Source: Bacterioplanoides sp965219715 (GTDB lineage Bacteria > Pseudomonadota > Gammaproteobacteria > Pseudomonadales > Oceanobacteraceae). Taken from it: a stretch of 64,000 nt of DNA. The stretch is taken from contig NZ_OZ244785.1 in NCBI RefSeq assembly GCF_965219715.1, forward strand, positions 4,216,001 to 4,280,000. The letters are read 5' to 3'. The position numbers and the translations under genes were made by a program. The notes beneath the pieces were generated by a model, which was not told the DNA's origin, made no database searches, and saw only the letters and a program-made list of their open reading frames with translations. Of the stretch, positions 33,803 to 40,095 are shown piece by piece (the stretch's first letter is position 1; each line of letters starts with the position of its first letter).

Positions 33803-35314
33803 ATGTCCACAGAAGCAGAGCATATTAGCGATCGTTTGTTACCGGCGGATGATGTTTGTCGTCGTGCCCGGCTAAGCCGTGATATACGGTTTGATGGCGT
33901 GTTTTTTACGGTTGTGAAGACAACGGGAATCTTTTGTCGCCCGGTTTGCCCGGTGGCGCCACCGCTGGAAAAAAACGTGTTTTACGTTCCCTCTGCGGCC
34001 GAAGCTTTTCAACTTGGTTATCGCCCGTGCTTACGTTGTCGTCCGGAAACATCACCAATGAGTGCTGCCTGGCTGGGAAATGAAGCGATAGCTGCTCGTG
34101 TGATCCGTGCCGTTAATCAGGGGCAGCTGCAGCATGCTTCAGTTACTCAGTTGGCCGAGCGAATGGGAATCAGCGAGCGTTATCTGCGTAAGTTGTGTCA
34201 GCAATATGCCGGAGCCAGTCCAGTGCAAATGGATCAGGCGCGGCGCAGTTTATTGGCGAAGCAGTTGTTGTTTGATTCGGATCTCAGTATTACGGAAATA
34301 GCGTTTGCGTCGGGGTATCAAAGCGTGCGTCGATTTAACGAGCATTGGAAGCAACAATTCGGACAGCCACCATCGGCGATGCGTAAGCGACAAGCTTCTG
34401 ATAATGAGGAGCAGAGTTTTAAGCTTTACCTTACCGCGCCAGAAAACTATGACTTTGAGTCTTTATTAGCATTTTTTCGTTTACGCCAATTACATCAGAT
34501 AGAACGGGTAAGTGACGATGAATACCAGTGCTGTATTCGTTTGAGCAACGGCGACACGACTGTCATTAAAATTTGTTTTAATCGCTCCAGAAAACGCCTG
34601 GAGCTGAATCTGACGACGGACGCATTGGTTTTTGTCAGCGAAATAGTGGTGCTGGTGAAGCGCTTATTCGACCTTGAGGCCCCTGTTAGCCGAATCCTGT
34701 CAGATCTGGAATCTGATCCGAATTTATCGCTAGCAATTGATCGGTTGTCTTTGCAAGATCTGCGTTTACCGGGAACAGTGACACCATTTGAAGCGATCTT
34801 TCGAGCGATCGTTGGCCAACAGGTGAGTGTCAAAGCTGCAATTACCATTCTTAATCGTATTTTATTGCGTTTGTATGGAGAGGACTCGAAATCAGAAGTC
34901 GTGTTAAAGCCATTTCCTGACGCCGAAGATTTTACCGGGTTCAATTTTGACGGTCTTGGTTTGCCTCAAGCGAGAATCAACACGCTTACCTCAGTTGTTG
35001 ACGCCTTTATTCAGCAACCGTGGATATTTGAATTTAATGCTGATCCGGAAGTGCGTCGTAACACTTTGCTTGAAATAAAAGGCATTGGCCCGTGGACCGT
35101 TAATTATCTGGAAATGCGTGCCTATGCTATGCCGGATGCATTTCCGGCAGGCGACCTGATTGTACGACAGAGTTACAGCCAGTTAATTAACAGCGAAAAA
35201 ATACTGACAGAAAAACAATTGTTAAAACACGCTGAGAACTGGCAACCCTGGCGCGCTTACGCGACGCTATTATTGTGGCAATTTTATAATGCAGAAACTG
35301 CGACTCGGTCGTAA
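33803..35314 (+). CDS. Ada-AlkA fusion: methyl-phosphotriester sensor and DNA glycosylase
   Basis: A protein of about 503 residues combining three parts. The Ada zinc domain has the four ligands C45, C49, C76 and C79 with exactly the E. coli Ada spacing (GIFCRPVC and YRPCLRC). Next is an AraC-type helix-turn-helix (LAERMGISERYLRKL; ITEIAFASGYQSVRRF). Last is an AlkA-type 3-methyladenine glycosylase with the helix-hairpin-helix LLEIKGIGPWTVNYL and catalytic Asp in FPAGDLIVRQ. It lacks the C-terminal O6-methylguanine transferase domain of Ada, which is supplied by the next gene. It should sense DNA alkylation and repair 3-methylpurines. Start at ATG 33803 rather than TTG 33782. Confidence 0.9.
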   Translation: MSTEAEHISDRLLPADDVCRRARLSRDIRFDGVFFTVVKTTGIFCRPVCPVAPPLEKNVFYVPSAAEAFQLGYRPCLRCRPETSPMSAAWLGNEAIAARVIRAVNQGQLQHASVTQLAERMGISERYLRKLCQQYAGASPVQMDQARRSLLAKQLLFDSDLSITEIAFASGYQSVRRFNEHWKQQFGQPPSAMRKRQASDNEEQSFKLYLTAPENYDFESLLAFFRLRQLHQIERVSDDEYQCCIRLSNGDTTVIKICFNRSRKRLELNLTTDALVFVSEIVVLVKRLFDLEAPVSRILSDLESDPNLSLAIDRLSLQDLRLPGTVTPFEAIFRAIVGQQVSVKAAITILNRILLRLYGEDSKSEVVLKPFPDAEDFTGFNFDGLGLPQARINTLTSVVDAFIQQPWIFEFNADPEVRRNTLLEIKGIGPWTVNYLEMRAYAMPDAFPAGDLIVRQSYSQLINSEKILTEKQLLKHAENWQPWRAYATLLLWQFYNAETATRS

Positions 35315-35326
35315 TTGGAGTAATAA

Positions 35327-35902
35327 ATGCCTGTATTGCATGCACATACCCCGGAAAAAATAACTCAGCAAGAGGGACCTGTTTGCCTGGTTGTCGCGTC
35401 CCCTTGGGGTGATATCGTGATCCGGGGTGAGAAAGATGTGATTCGTAGTATTCGTTTTCAGCCGGGACAGGTGAATCAGAATACCGATATTGCTGTCTGG
35501 GCGGATCACTGTCGACAGCAGTTCACGGCTTATTGTTGTGGTGAATTGCAGACGTTTGATCTGCCTATCAAGCCGATAGGTACCGATTTTCAGCAGCAAG
35601 TCTGGTTGGCACTGCAGAAAATTCCTTATGGAGAGTTAAGCAGTTATCAGCAATTGGCTGAGGCGATTGGCAATCCGGGTTCCGTCAGGGCGGTGGCCAG
35701 TGCTAATGCCAGAAATCCAATCAGTCTTGTTGTTCCCTGTCATCGGGTTATTGGTTCTGATAACGCGTTACGCGGCTATGCGGGTGGTATTGAGACCAAG
35801 GCGAAATTGTTGGAGTTGGAAGGTCATCAGATTCAGGCGGGTGAAATTACCCTCACGTCTAAGGTGCTGGATCACCGTCAAACGGAGTTTGAATTGCGTT
35901 AA
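35327..35902 (+). CDS. ogt: O6-methylguanine-DNA methyltransferase
   Basis: A 191-residue suicide repair protein. The active site VVPCHRVIG holds the acceptor Cys and RGYAGGIETKAKLLELE follows it as in all family members. The helix-turn-helix region reads PYGELSSYQQLAEAIGNPGSVRAVASANARNP (interrupted here only by its length). It lies 12 bases behind the Ada-AlkA gene, together giving a complete alkylation-repair operon with split functions. An AGTAAT-like weak ribosome site precedes the ATG. Confidence 0.92.
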   Translation: MPVLHAHTPEKITQQEGPVCLVVASPWGDIVIRGEKDVIRSIRFQPGQVNQNTDIAVWADHCRQQFTAYCCGELQTFDLPIKPIGTDFQQQVWLALQKIPYGELSSYQQLAEAIGNPGSVRAVASANARNPISLVVPCHRVIGSDNALRGYAGGIETKAKLLELEGHQIQAGEITLTSKVLDHRQTEFELR

Positions 35903-35985
35903 ACATGACAGGAAAAAGGTAAAAGCCAGTAATGACAAGTAAAAAGCAGGTTGCAATCTGATTCAGGATCATTAGTATCAGGCAC

Positions 35986-36135
35986 ATGAATATTTCAAAT
36001 ACACGTATCGCAAACATCATCGCTGAGCATCAAGCAGCGAATTCAGCACAGTCCAAGAACGGTCTGGTTGCGTCTGTGTATTTTGGGTGGTATGGCTTTG
36101 GCTATTTTAGTCAAAAGTCGGGTATCGCCAGCTAA
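35986..36135 (+). CDS. Aromatic-rich leader peptide 1 (attenuation)
   Basis: A 49-codon frame whose residues 32-41 read YFGWYGFGYF: eight of ten are Tyr, Phe or Trp with only Gly between. It ends 12 bases before the first arm of an attenuator-type set of hairpins and lies upstream of a DAHP synthase. Stalling at these codons when aromatic amino acids are scarce would shift RNA folding. The ribosome site is weak (AGG close to the ATG). Confidence 0.75.
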   Translation: MNISNTRIANIIAEHQAANSAQSKNGLVASVYFGWYGFGYFSQKSGIAS

Positions 36136-36146
36136 AATTGAAAGTT

Positions 36147-36225
36147 GGCAGTCCCGGCGAAACGCCAGACTGCCTCCAGGGAACAAGAAAACCCCGATTG
36201 GCAGTCAGCCAGTCGGGGTTTTTTT
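36147..36225 (+). promoter_or_regulatory. Attenuator with mutually exclusive hairpins
   Basis: GGCAGTC (36147-36153) can pair with GACTGCC (36168-36174). The same GACTGCC can instead pair with a second GGCAGTC (36200-36206) that is part of the terminator's 5' arm and loop. That is the classical 1:2, 2:3, 3:4 attenuator layout: a protecting hairpin, an antiterminator and a terminator, just after an aromatic-rich leader peptide. Confidence 0.75.
36192..36225 (+). terminator. Attenuator terminator
   Basis: Stem CCCCGATTGGC / GCCAGTCGGGG (one G-T pair), loop AGTCA, then seven T. It lies about 290 bases before the DAHP synthase and inside its leader. Confidence 0.9.
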
Positions 36226-36280
36226 ATTGGACGTCGTTTTTCACAGAAGCAAAAGGCGACACACTGAAGAGAGCAATGAG

Positions 36281-36403
36281 ATGGAAACACTCTGCATTCA
36301 GAACATTTTAAATTCTCAACCTGTTGACGCCGGAGGCGTGAAGGCAACAGGTCGATTTAGCTTTGCTGGCTATTTTAGCCCGGGCTTAGTGCGTCGTTGG
36401 TGA
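36281..36403 (+). CDS. Second leader peptide, ending in Trp-stop
   Basis: A 40-codon frame with GAGAG seven bases upstream. Its C-terminal part reads RFSFAGYFSPGLVRRW and stops directly after the Trp codon. It shares GGCTATTTTAG in the same frame with leader peptide 1, which suggests duplication. The final codons lie inside a long hairpin. Role inferred: a second translational sensor for aromatic amino acids. Confidence 0.55.
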   Translation: METLCIQNILNSQPVDAGGVKATGRFSFAGYFSPGLVRRW

Positions 36404-36432
36404 TATTGACCAACAACCATTAAGTCCGGGCT
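36377..36432 (+). promoter_or_regulatory. Long hairpin overlapping the end of leader 2
   Basis: Outer stem AGCCCGGGCTTAGTG / CATTAAGTCCGGGCT and inner stem GTTGGT / ACCAAC. The inner left arm contains the TGG TGA (Trp-stop) of leader 2. No T-run follows, so it is not an ordinary terminator. It may act on Rho, RNA stability or ribosome access. Confidence 0.65.
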
Positions 36433-36512
36433 CGATAGAAAAAGACATACGCGTGTAAAACATAAAACAGCAACATCCAGCAGATACAACAGCTAAATTA
36501 AGTGAGAAAAAG

Positions 36513-37646
36513 ATGACAACTTCAGTGACAAAATTAAATCAGACAAACAATCAGACAGCCGATAAGCAACAAGCTGAAAAGCTGGCAGCGAATGATCCAG
36601 CAGTGCGCCAGGTGCGTACGCCACGCGAATTAAAGCAACAACTGGCGTTAACCGATGAGCTGGTTTTACAAATTGATCAGCAGCGTCAGCAGGTTAGGGA
36701 TGTATTAAATGGCGACGATGATCGCTTATTGATTGTTACCGGCCCATGTTCTCTGCACGATGAAGAAGCGGCGCTGGATTACGGCAAACGCCTTGCGGCA
36801 TTAAATGAGCAGCTCAGCGACAAGTTATTAATTGTGATGCGCGCTTATGTGGAAAAACCACGCACTCATATCGGCTGGAAGGGTTTAGCATACGACCCGG
36901 AACGTGATGGTCGTGGCAACATGGAACAGGGAGTTACCCGCTCCCGAGAGTTAATGATTCAGCTGGCTGAGCTTGGCTTACCACTGGCAACTGAGGCGTT
37001 GAATCCATTAACCATGTTGTACCTGGATGATCTGGTGAGCTGGACTGCGATTGGCGCCCGTACCGCTGAATCGCAAACCCACCGTGAAATGGTGAGTCAT
37101 TTACCGATGCCGGTTGGCATTAAAAATGGTACTGATGGCTCGGCAACAACCGCAGTAAATGCCATGATTTCTGCACGTCACAGCCATCATACGCTGGGTC
37201 TGGATGTCGATGGCCAGATTGCTATGTTAGACACACCGGGAAATCCAGACACGCACCTGGTGTTACGTGGTGGCAAAAATATTCAGGGACAAACCATCAC
37301 GAACTACGATGCTGAAAGTATTGCCGCTTCATTAACTACGCTGGCCGCGGGTGGGGTAAACGCCAAGGTGATGGTCGATTGCAGTCACGACAACGCCGAG
37401 AAACAACACCTGCGTCAGATTGATATCGCTAAAGAAGTAGTTTCTCAGCGAGCTGGTCTTGAAAATAAACCGGGTAATAAAGCGATTATTGGCTTAATGC
37501 TGGAAAGCTTCCTTGAGGAAGGTAAGCAAGGTATGGACGGTGAAAGAGGTGATGGTCAGCTGACTTACGGTAAGTCGATTACCGATCCATGTATTAGCTG
37601 GGGGCAGACAGCAGAACTGCTAACCGATCTGTATAATTTGCTTTGA
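36513..37646 (+). CDS. DAHP synthase class I (first step of aromatic synthesis)
   Basis: A 377-residue 3-deoxy-D-arabino-heptulosonate-7-phosphate synthase of the AroF/AroG/AroH type, condensing PEP and erythrose 4-phosphate. Landmarks: VTGPCSLHD, MRAYVEKPRTHIGWKG, ATEALNP, GARTAESQTHREM, GIKNGTDGS, HLVLRGG and MVDCSHDN, with the metal-binding Cys, His and Glu positions in place. The N-terminus carries a Gln-rich extension of about 25 residues. Which amino acid inhibits it (Phe, Tyr or Trp) cannot be told, so I give no gene letter. A 610-bp leader with two aromatic-rich peptides precedes it, and a GAG-AAAAAG stretch serves as ribosome site. Confidence 0.93.
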   Translation: MTTSVTKLNQTNNQTADKQQAEKLAANDPAVRQVRTPRELKQQLALTDELVLQIDQQRQQVRDVLNGDDDRLLIVTGPCSLHDEEAALDYGKRLAALNEQLSDKLLIVMRAYVEKPRTHIGWKGLAYDPERDGRGNMEQGVTRSRELMIQLAELGLPLATEALNPLTMLYLDDLVSWTAIGARTAESQTHREMVSHLPMPVGIKNGTDGSATTAVNAMISARHSHHTLGLDVDGQIAMLDTPGNPDTHLVLRGGKNIQGQTITNYDAESIAASLTTLAAGGVNAKVMVDCSHDNAEKQHLRQIDIAKEVVSQRAGLENKPGNKAIIGLMLESFLEEGKQGMDGERGDGQLTYGKSITDPCISWGQTAELLTDLYNLL

Positions 37647-37703
37647 AACAATATAGACAGATGCTGGCTTCAGCTGCCTGTCTTGGTGACGAACTGGAAA
37701 GAT

Positions 37704-38333
37704 ATGGAAATAGAGGAAGACACTTTACTAATCAGGCAGTTGGTTGATTTCAGTGAAATTATTCTGCCACTGGAGAGCACAAATCGTTATGAAATCAGGA
37801 ACAAAGAGGGCGATGGAGCCTACTTTGCATTCGAGGTTGGGGGACGACGCTGGTTCTCGTTATTGGTGAGATCTGTGCTTTCAGGACATCGGCCATTCAC
37901 TCTCAGGATTGTAAATGATGATAATAAAGATGTATTAACTGCTTATCGTCCGTTCCGTTTTTATTTTCATCGATTGAATGTATTTGAGAATGGCCAATGG
38001 ATTGGTGCAGTTCAAAGGAAATTCAGTCTTGTGAATAAACTGTTCGAAGTTCTGGATGGCGATGGGAACTTACTTTGTGAAATTAAGGGACCATTATGGA
38101 AACCATGGACATTTGATATTGTCCAAAATCAAAAAGTGTATGGAATTATCCGAAAATCCTGGCGAGGATGGGCCGAGGAATTTCTCACGGATGCCGATAC
38201 TTTTGGTATTCAGTTTCCAGATGGCGCAACCTCGAAGGAAAAGAAAATCCTTTTAGCTGCAGTTTTTCTCATCGACTTTATTTATTTCGAAGGTAATGAA
38301 GGTCAAGATTACATATCGAATTACAAAATCTGA
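37704..38333 (+). CDS. Phospholipid scramblase family protein
   Basis: A 209-residue protein that reads like the conserved core of eukaryotic phospholipid scramblases (PF03803). It has NRYEIRN...AYFAFE, RPFTLRIVND, KSWRGWAEEFLTDADTFGIQ and the hydrophobic C-terminal helix KILLAAVFLIDFIYFE. In eukaryotes the acidic stretch corresponding to DADTFGIQFPDG is the calcium-binding loop. The Cys-rich palmitoylation patch of animal proteins is missing. Function in bacteria is not established; a membrane-lipid role is inferred. The start is uncertain (ATG 37704, or GTG 37686). It is not clearly part of the DAHP synthase transcript. Confidence 0.82.
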   Translation: MEIEEDTLLIRQLVDFSEIILPLESTNRYEIRNKEGDGAYFAFEVGGRRWFSLLVRSVLSGHRPFTLRIVNDDNKDVLTAYRPFRFYFHRLNVFENGQWIGAVQRKFSLVNKLFEVLDGDGNLLCEIKGPLWKPWTFDIVQNQKVYGIIRKSWRGWAEEFLTDADTFGIQFPDGATSKEKKILLAAVFLIDFIYFEGNEGQDYISNYKI

Positions 38334-38375
38334 GTGTTCCGCATTGATCACTAAATTGAAATAGACAACGGCAAT

Positions 38376-39434
38376 TCAAAACCCACTATGCTGATACTGT
38401 TTAAAGTCCTCCCGCTGCGGAGGATTTTTTTCGACCTCAAGAATCGCCTGATCTAACTTCTCAAAAAACACCGCTTTATCCCGCTCACGTTTTACCTGCT
38501 GGAATACCGCAGAAATTTCCAGCGACTGCATGGTGAAGTAATGCAGCCACTGCTTCAGGCGGTCGGTGAGTTGTTTGTCGTTCAGGTCTTGCAGGTCGTC
38601 GGCGAGTTTGCGGAACAGCTGCAAGTGCTGTTGCCAGCCCTGTGGCTGGTAATCTGACCCCGAATGCTGTGCCTTGATACGTAAGCCAAGATCCGGCGTT
38701 GCCACCAAACCACGGCCAATCATCAGAATATCCGAGCCACTTTCCTGCATACATTGTTGCGCGTTATCCGGAGTCCAGATCTCGCCATTGGCCAGAACCG
38801 GTATCGAAAGCTGGCCCTTTATTCGCGAAATCCATTCCCAGTATGCCGGTGGTTTATATCCCTCGGTTTTGGTGCGTGCGTGCACGGTTAACCATTGGAT
38901 ACCAGCGGATGCCAAGGCATCGGCATTTTCCAGCGCCAGACTTTTATCTTTAAAGCCGAGACGCATCTTGGCAGATACCGGAATATGATCCGGCACGGCC
39001 TTACGAACAGCAGCTGTGATGTCGTGAATCAACTCTGGCCACTGTAATAACACAGCGCCGCCCTGGCTTTTATTCACGGTTTTTGCAGGGCAGCCAAAAT
39101 TGAGGTCGATGGCGGGGGCGCCCATGCGAGCCACTTTGGCTGCGTTTTCGGCCATGAGTTGTGGATCGCTGCCCAGCAGCTGCACATGTACCGGCGTGCC
39201 CGCCCGGGTTTTGCCACGGTGTTCACCGGAATAGGCCAGTTCAGGACTGAAACGCTTAAACACCCGTTCCGGATACACCTGTTGAGTGATTCGGACAAAC
39301 TCGGTAACACAGTGATCGATACCACCAACTGCGGTTAACAGCTCACGGAAATGACCATCCATTAATCCTTCCATCGGTGCCAAAGCAATATAAGGGGAAT
39401 GGCAATTTGAGAAGGGCAGAGAACCGGTAAACAT
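38376..39434 (-). CDS. dusC: tRNA-dihydrouridine(16) synthase DusC
   Basis: A 352-residue FMN-dependent tRNA-modifying enzyme. The barrel begins ALAPMEGLMD; the FMN-site and catalytic motifs are DLNFGCPAKTVN (Cys is the general acid), VSAKMRLGFKD, TVHARTKTEGY, VLANGEIW and MIGRGLV. The N-terminal TEFVRITQQ and the overall pattern fit DusC, not DusA or DusB. It is slightly longer than E. coli DusC (315). Its last codons contain a hairpin that acts on the other strand (see terminator). Confidence 0.9.
   Translation of the reverse strand: MFTGSLPFSNCHSPYIALAPMEGLMDGHFRELLTAVGGIDHCVTEFVRITQQVYPERVFKRFSPELAYSGEHRGKTRAGTPVHVQLLGSDPQLMAENAAKVARMGAPAIDLNFGCPAKTVNKSQGGAVLLQWPELIHDITAAVRKAVPDHIPVSAKMRLGFKDKSLALENADALASAGIQWLTVHARTKTEGYKPPAYWEWISRIKGQLSIPVLANGEIWTPDNAQQCMQESGSDILMIGRGLVATPDLGLRIKAQHSGSDYQPQGWQQHLQLFRKLADDLQDLNDKQLTDRLKQWLHYFTMQSLEISAVFQQVKRERDKAVFFEKLDQAILEVEKNPPQREDFKQYQHSGF
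38408..38432 (+). terminator. Terminator for the scramblase gene inside dusC
   Basis: TCCTCC / GGAGGA stem with loop CGCTGC followed by seven T on the plus strand. It lies 75 bases past the scramblase stop but within the 3' coding end of the convergent dusC. Confidence 0.75.
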
Positions 39435-39561
39435 AGGACGACAGCTGAGCTAAATATAAAGAGCCGGAATTATACGCGGGAGTGATTTAGCACTCTAGTG
39501 GTATAGATTTTGTGAATGACGAATAACACTGGTCATTATATTCCGCGATTCCCCTTGCTAC

Positions 39562-39625
39562 TGGCGCATTTCGCGTAACAGCTGGTTAGTAATTAACCGG
39601 ATGGCAACCAGTTTAAGTTGCGCCA
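39562..39625. promoter_or_regulatory. Nested inverted repeats upstream of oadGAB
   Basis: TGGCGCA and TGCGCCA bracket a 64-bp region that also holds CTGGTTA / TAACCGG (loop GTAAT) and a competing AACCAG. Together with a promoter-like sequence just downstream this fills most of the 319-bp dusC-oadG gap. Operator or RNA switch cannot be decided. Confidence 0.4.
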
Positions 39626-39646
39626 ATTAGACCTTTTAAGTACTCT
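39618..39646 (+). promoter_or_regulatory. Possible sigma-70 promoter of oadGAB
   Basis: TTGCGC, 17 bases, TACTCT. It would give a leader of about 100 bases ahead of oadG. The -10 is a weak match. Confidence 0.35.
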
Positions 39647-39753
39647 ACGGCGGCTTACTATCCCCATAACTACGCGTTTCGTAAGGTTTATTTTGCGCAA
39701 AAGCAGAGTGAAAGGGCTGGGAGCTTCGACACAAAAAACAGAGGACGCCTGAC

Positions 39754-39999
39754 ATGACTGAGCCAAGTCTCGTCTCTCAAGGTTTGGACCTGATGGTATT
39801 TGGTATGGGAGTCGTATTCGTATTCCTGACCATGCTGGTATTCGTAACCAGCGCCATGTCTAAACTGGTGAACAAAATCGCGCCGGAAGAAGAAGTGGTT
39901 GCTACTCCAGCACCTGCAGCTCCGACCCAGGGCGTGGACCCACTGCTGTTAAAAGTATTGTCTGCAGCAGTTAAAGAGCATCGCGCGCGCCAGAAATAA
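39754..39999 (+). CDS. oadG: Oxaloacetate decarboxylase gamma subunit
   Basis: An 81-residue membrane subunit with one N-terminal helix (LMVFGMGVVFVFLTMLVFVT), a Pro/Ala-rich linker (TPAPAAPTQG) and a short C-terminal domain, as in OadG. It assembles the sodium-pumping oxaloacetate decarboxylase complex and helps bind zinc. It is the first gene of oadG-oadA-oadB. AGAGG lies nine bases before the ATG. Confidence 0.9.
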   Translation: MTEPSLVSQGLDLMVFGMGVVFVFLTMLVFVTSAMSKLVNKIAPEEEVVATPAPAAPTQGVDPLLLKVLSAAVKEHRARQK

Positions 40000-40095
40000 C
40001 GAAACCACGTTATTGATAGCTACCAAAAGTAGTAGCCCGCGAATTTGGATTACCCAAACGTTTACAACGTTAACGGATTGAAAAGGCCATCACCC

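Noticed and set aside
35951..35978. TTGCAA-N16-TAGTAT as promoter of the aromatic leader
   Set aside because: Transcription would begin at the leader peptide's ATG, leaving no ribosome site, so the true promoter is probably further upstream.
36276..36311. 11-codon frame MRWKHSAFRTF overlapping the start of leader 2
   Set aside because: It is too close to the ribosome site and too short to support; the 36281 frame is better spaced.
36068..36403. Reading the second leader as a 111-residue protein from 36068
   Set aside because: The long version would run through the attenuator terminator, with no ribosome site at 36068. The ATG at 36281 has one.
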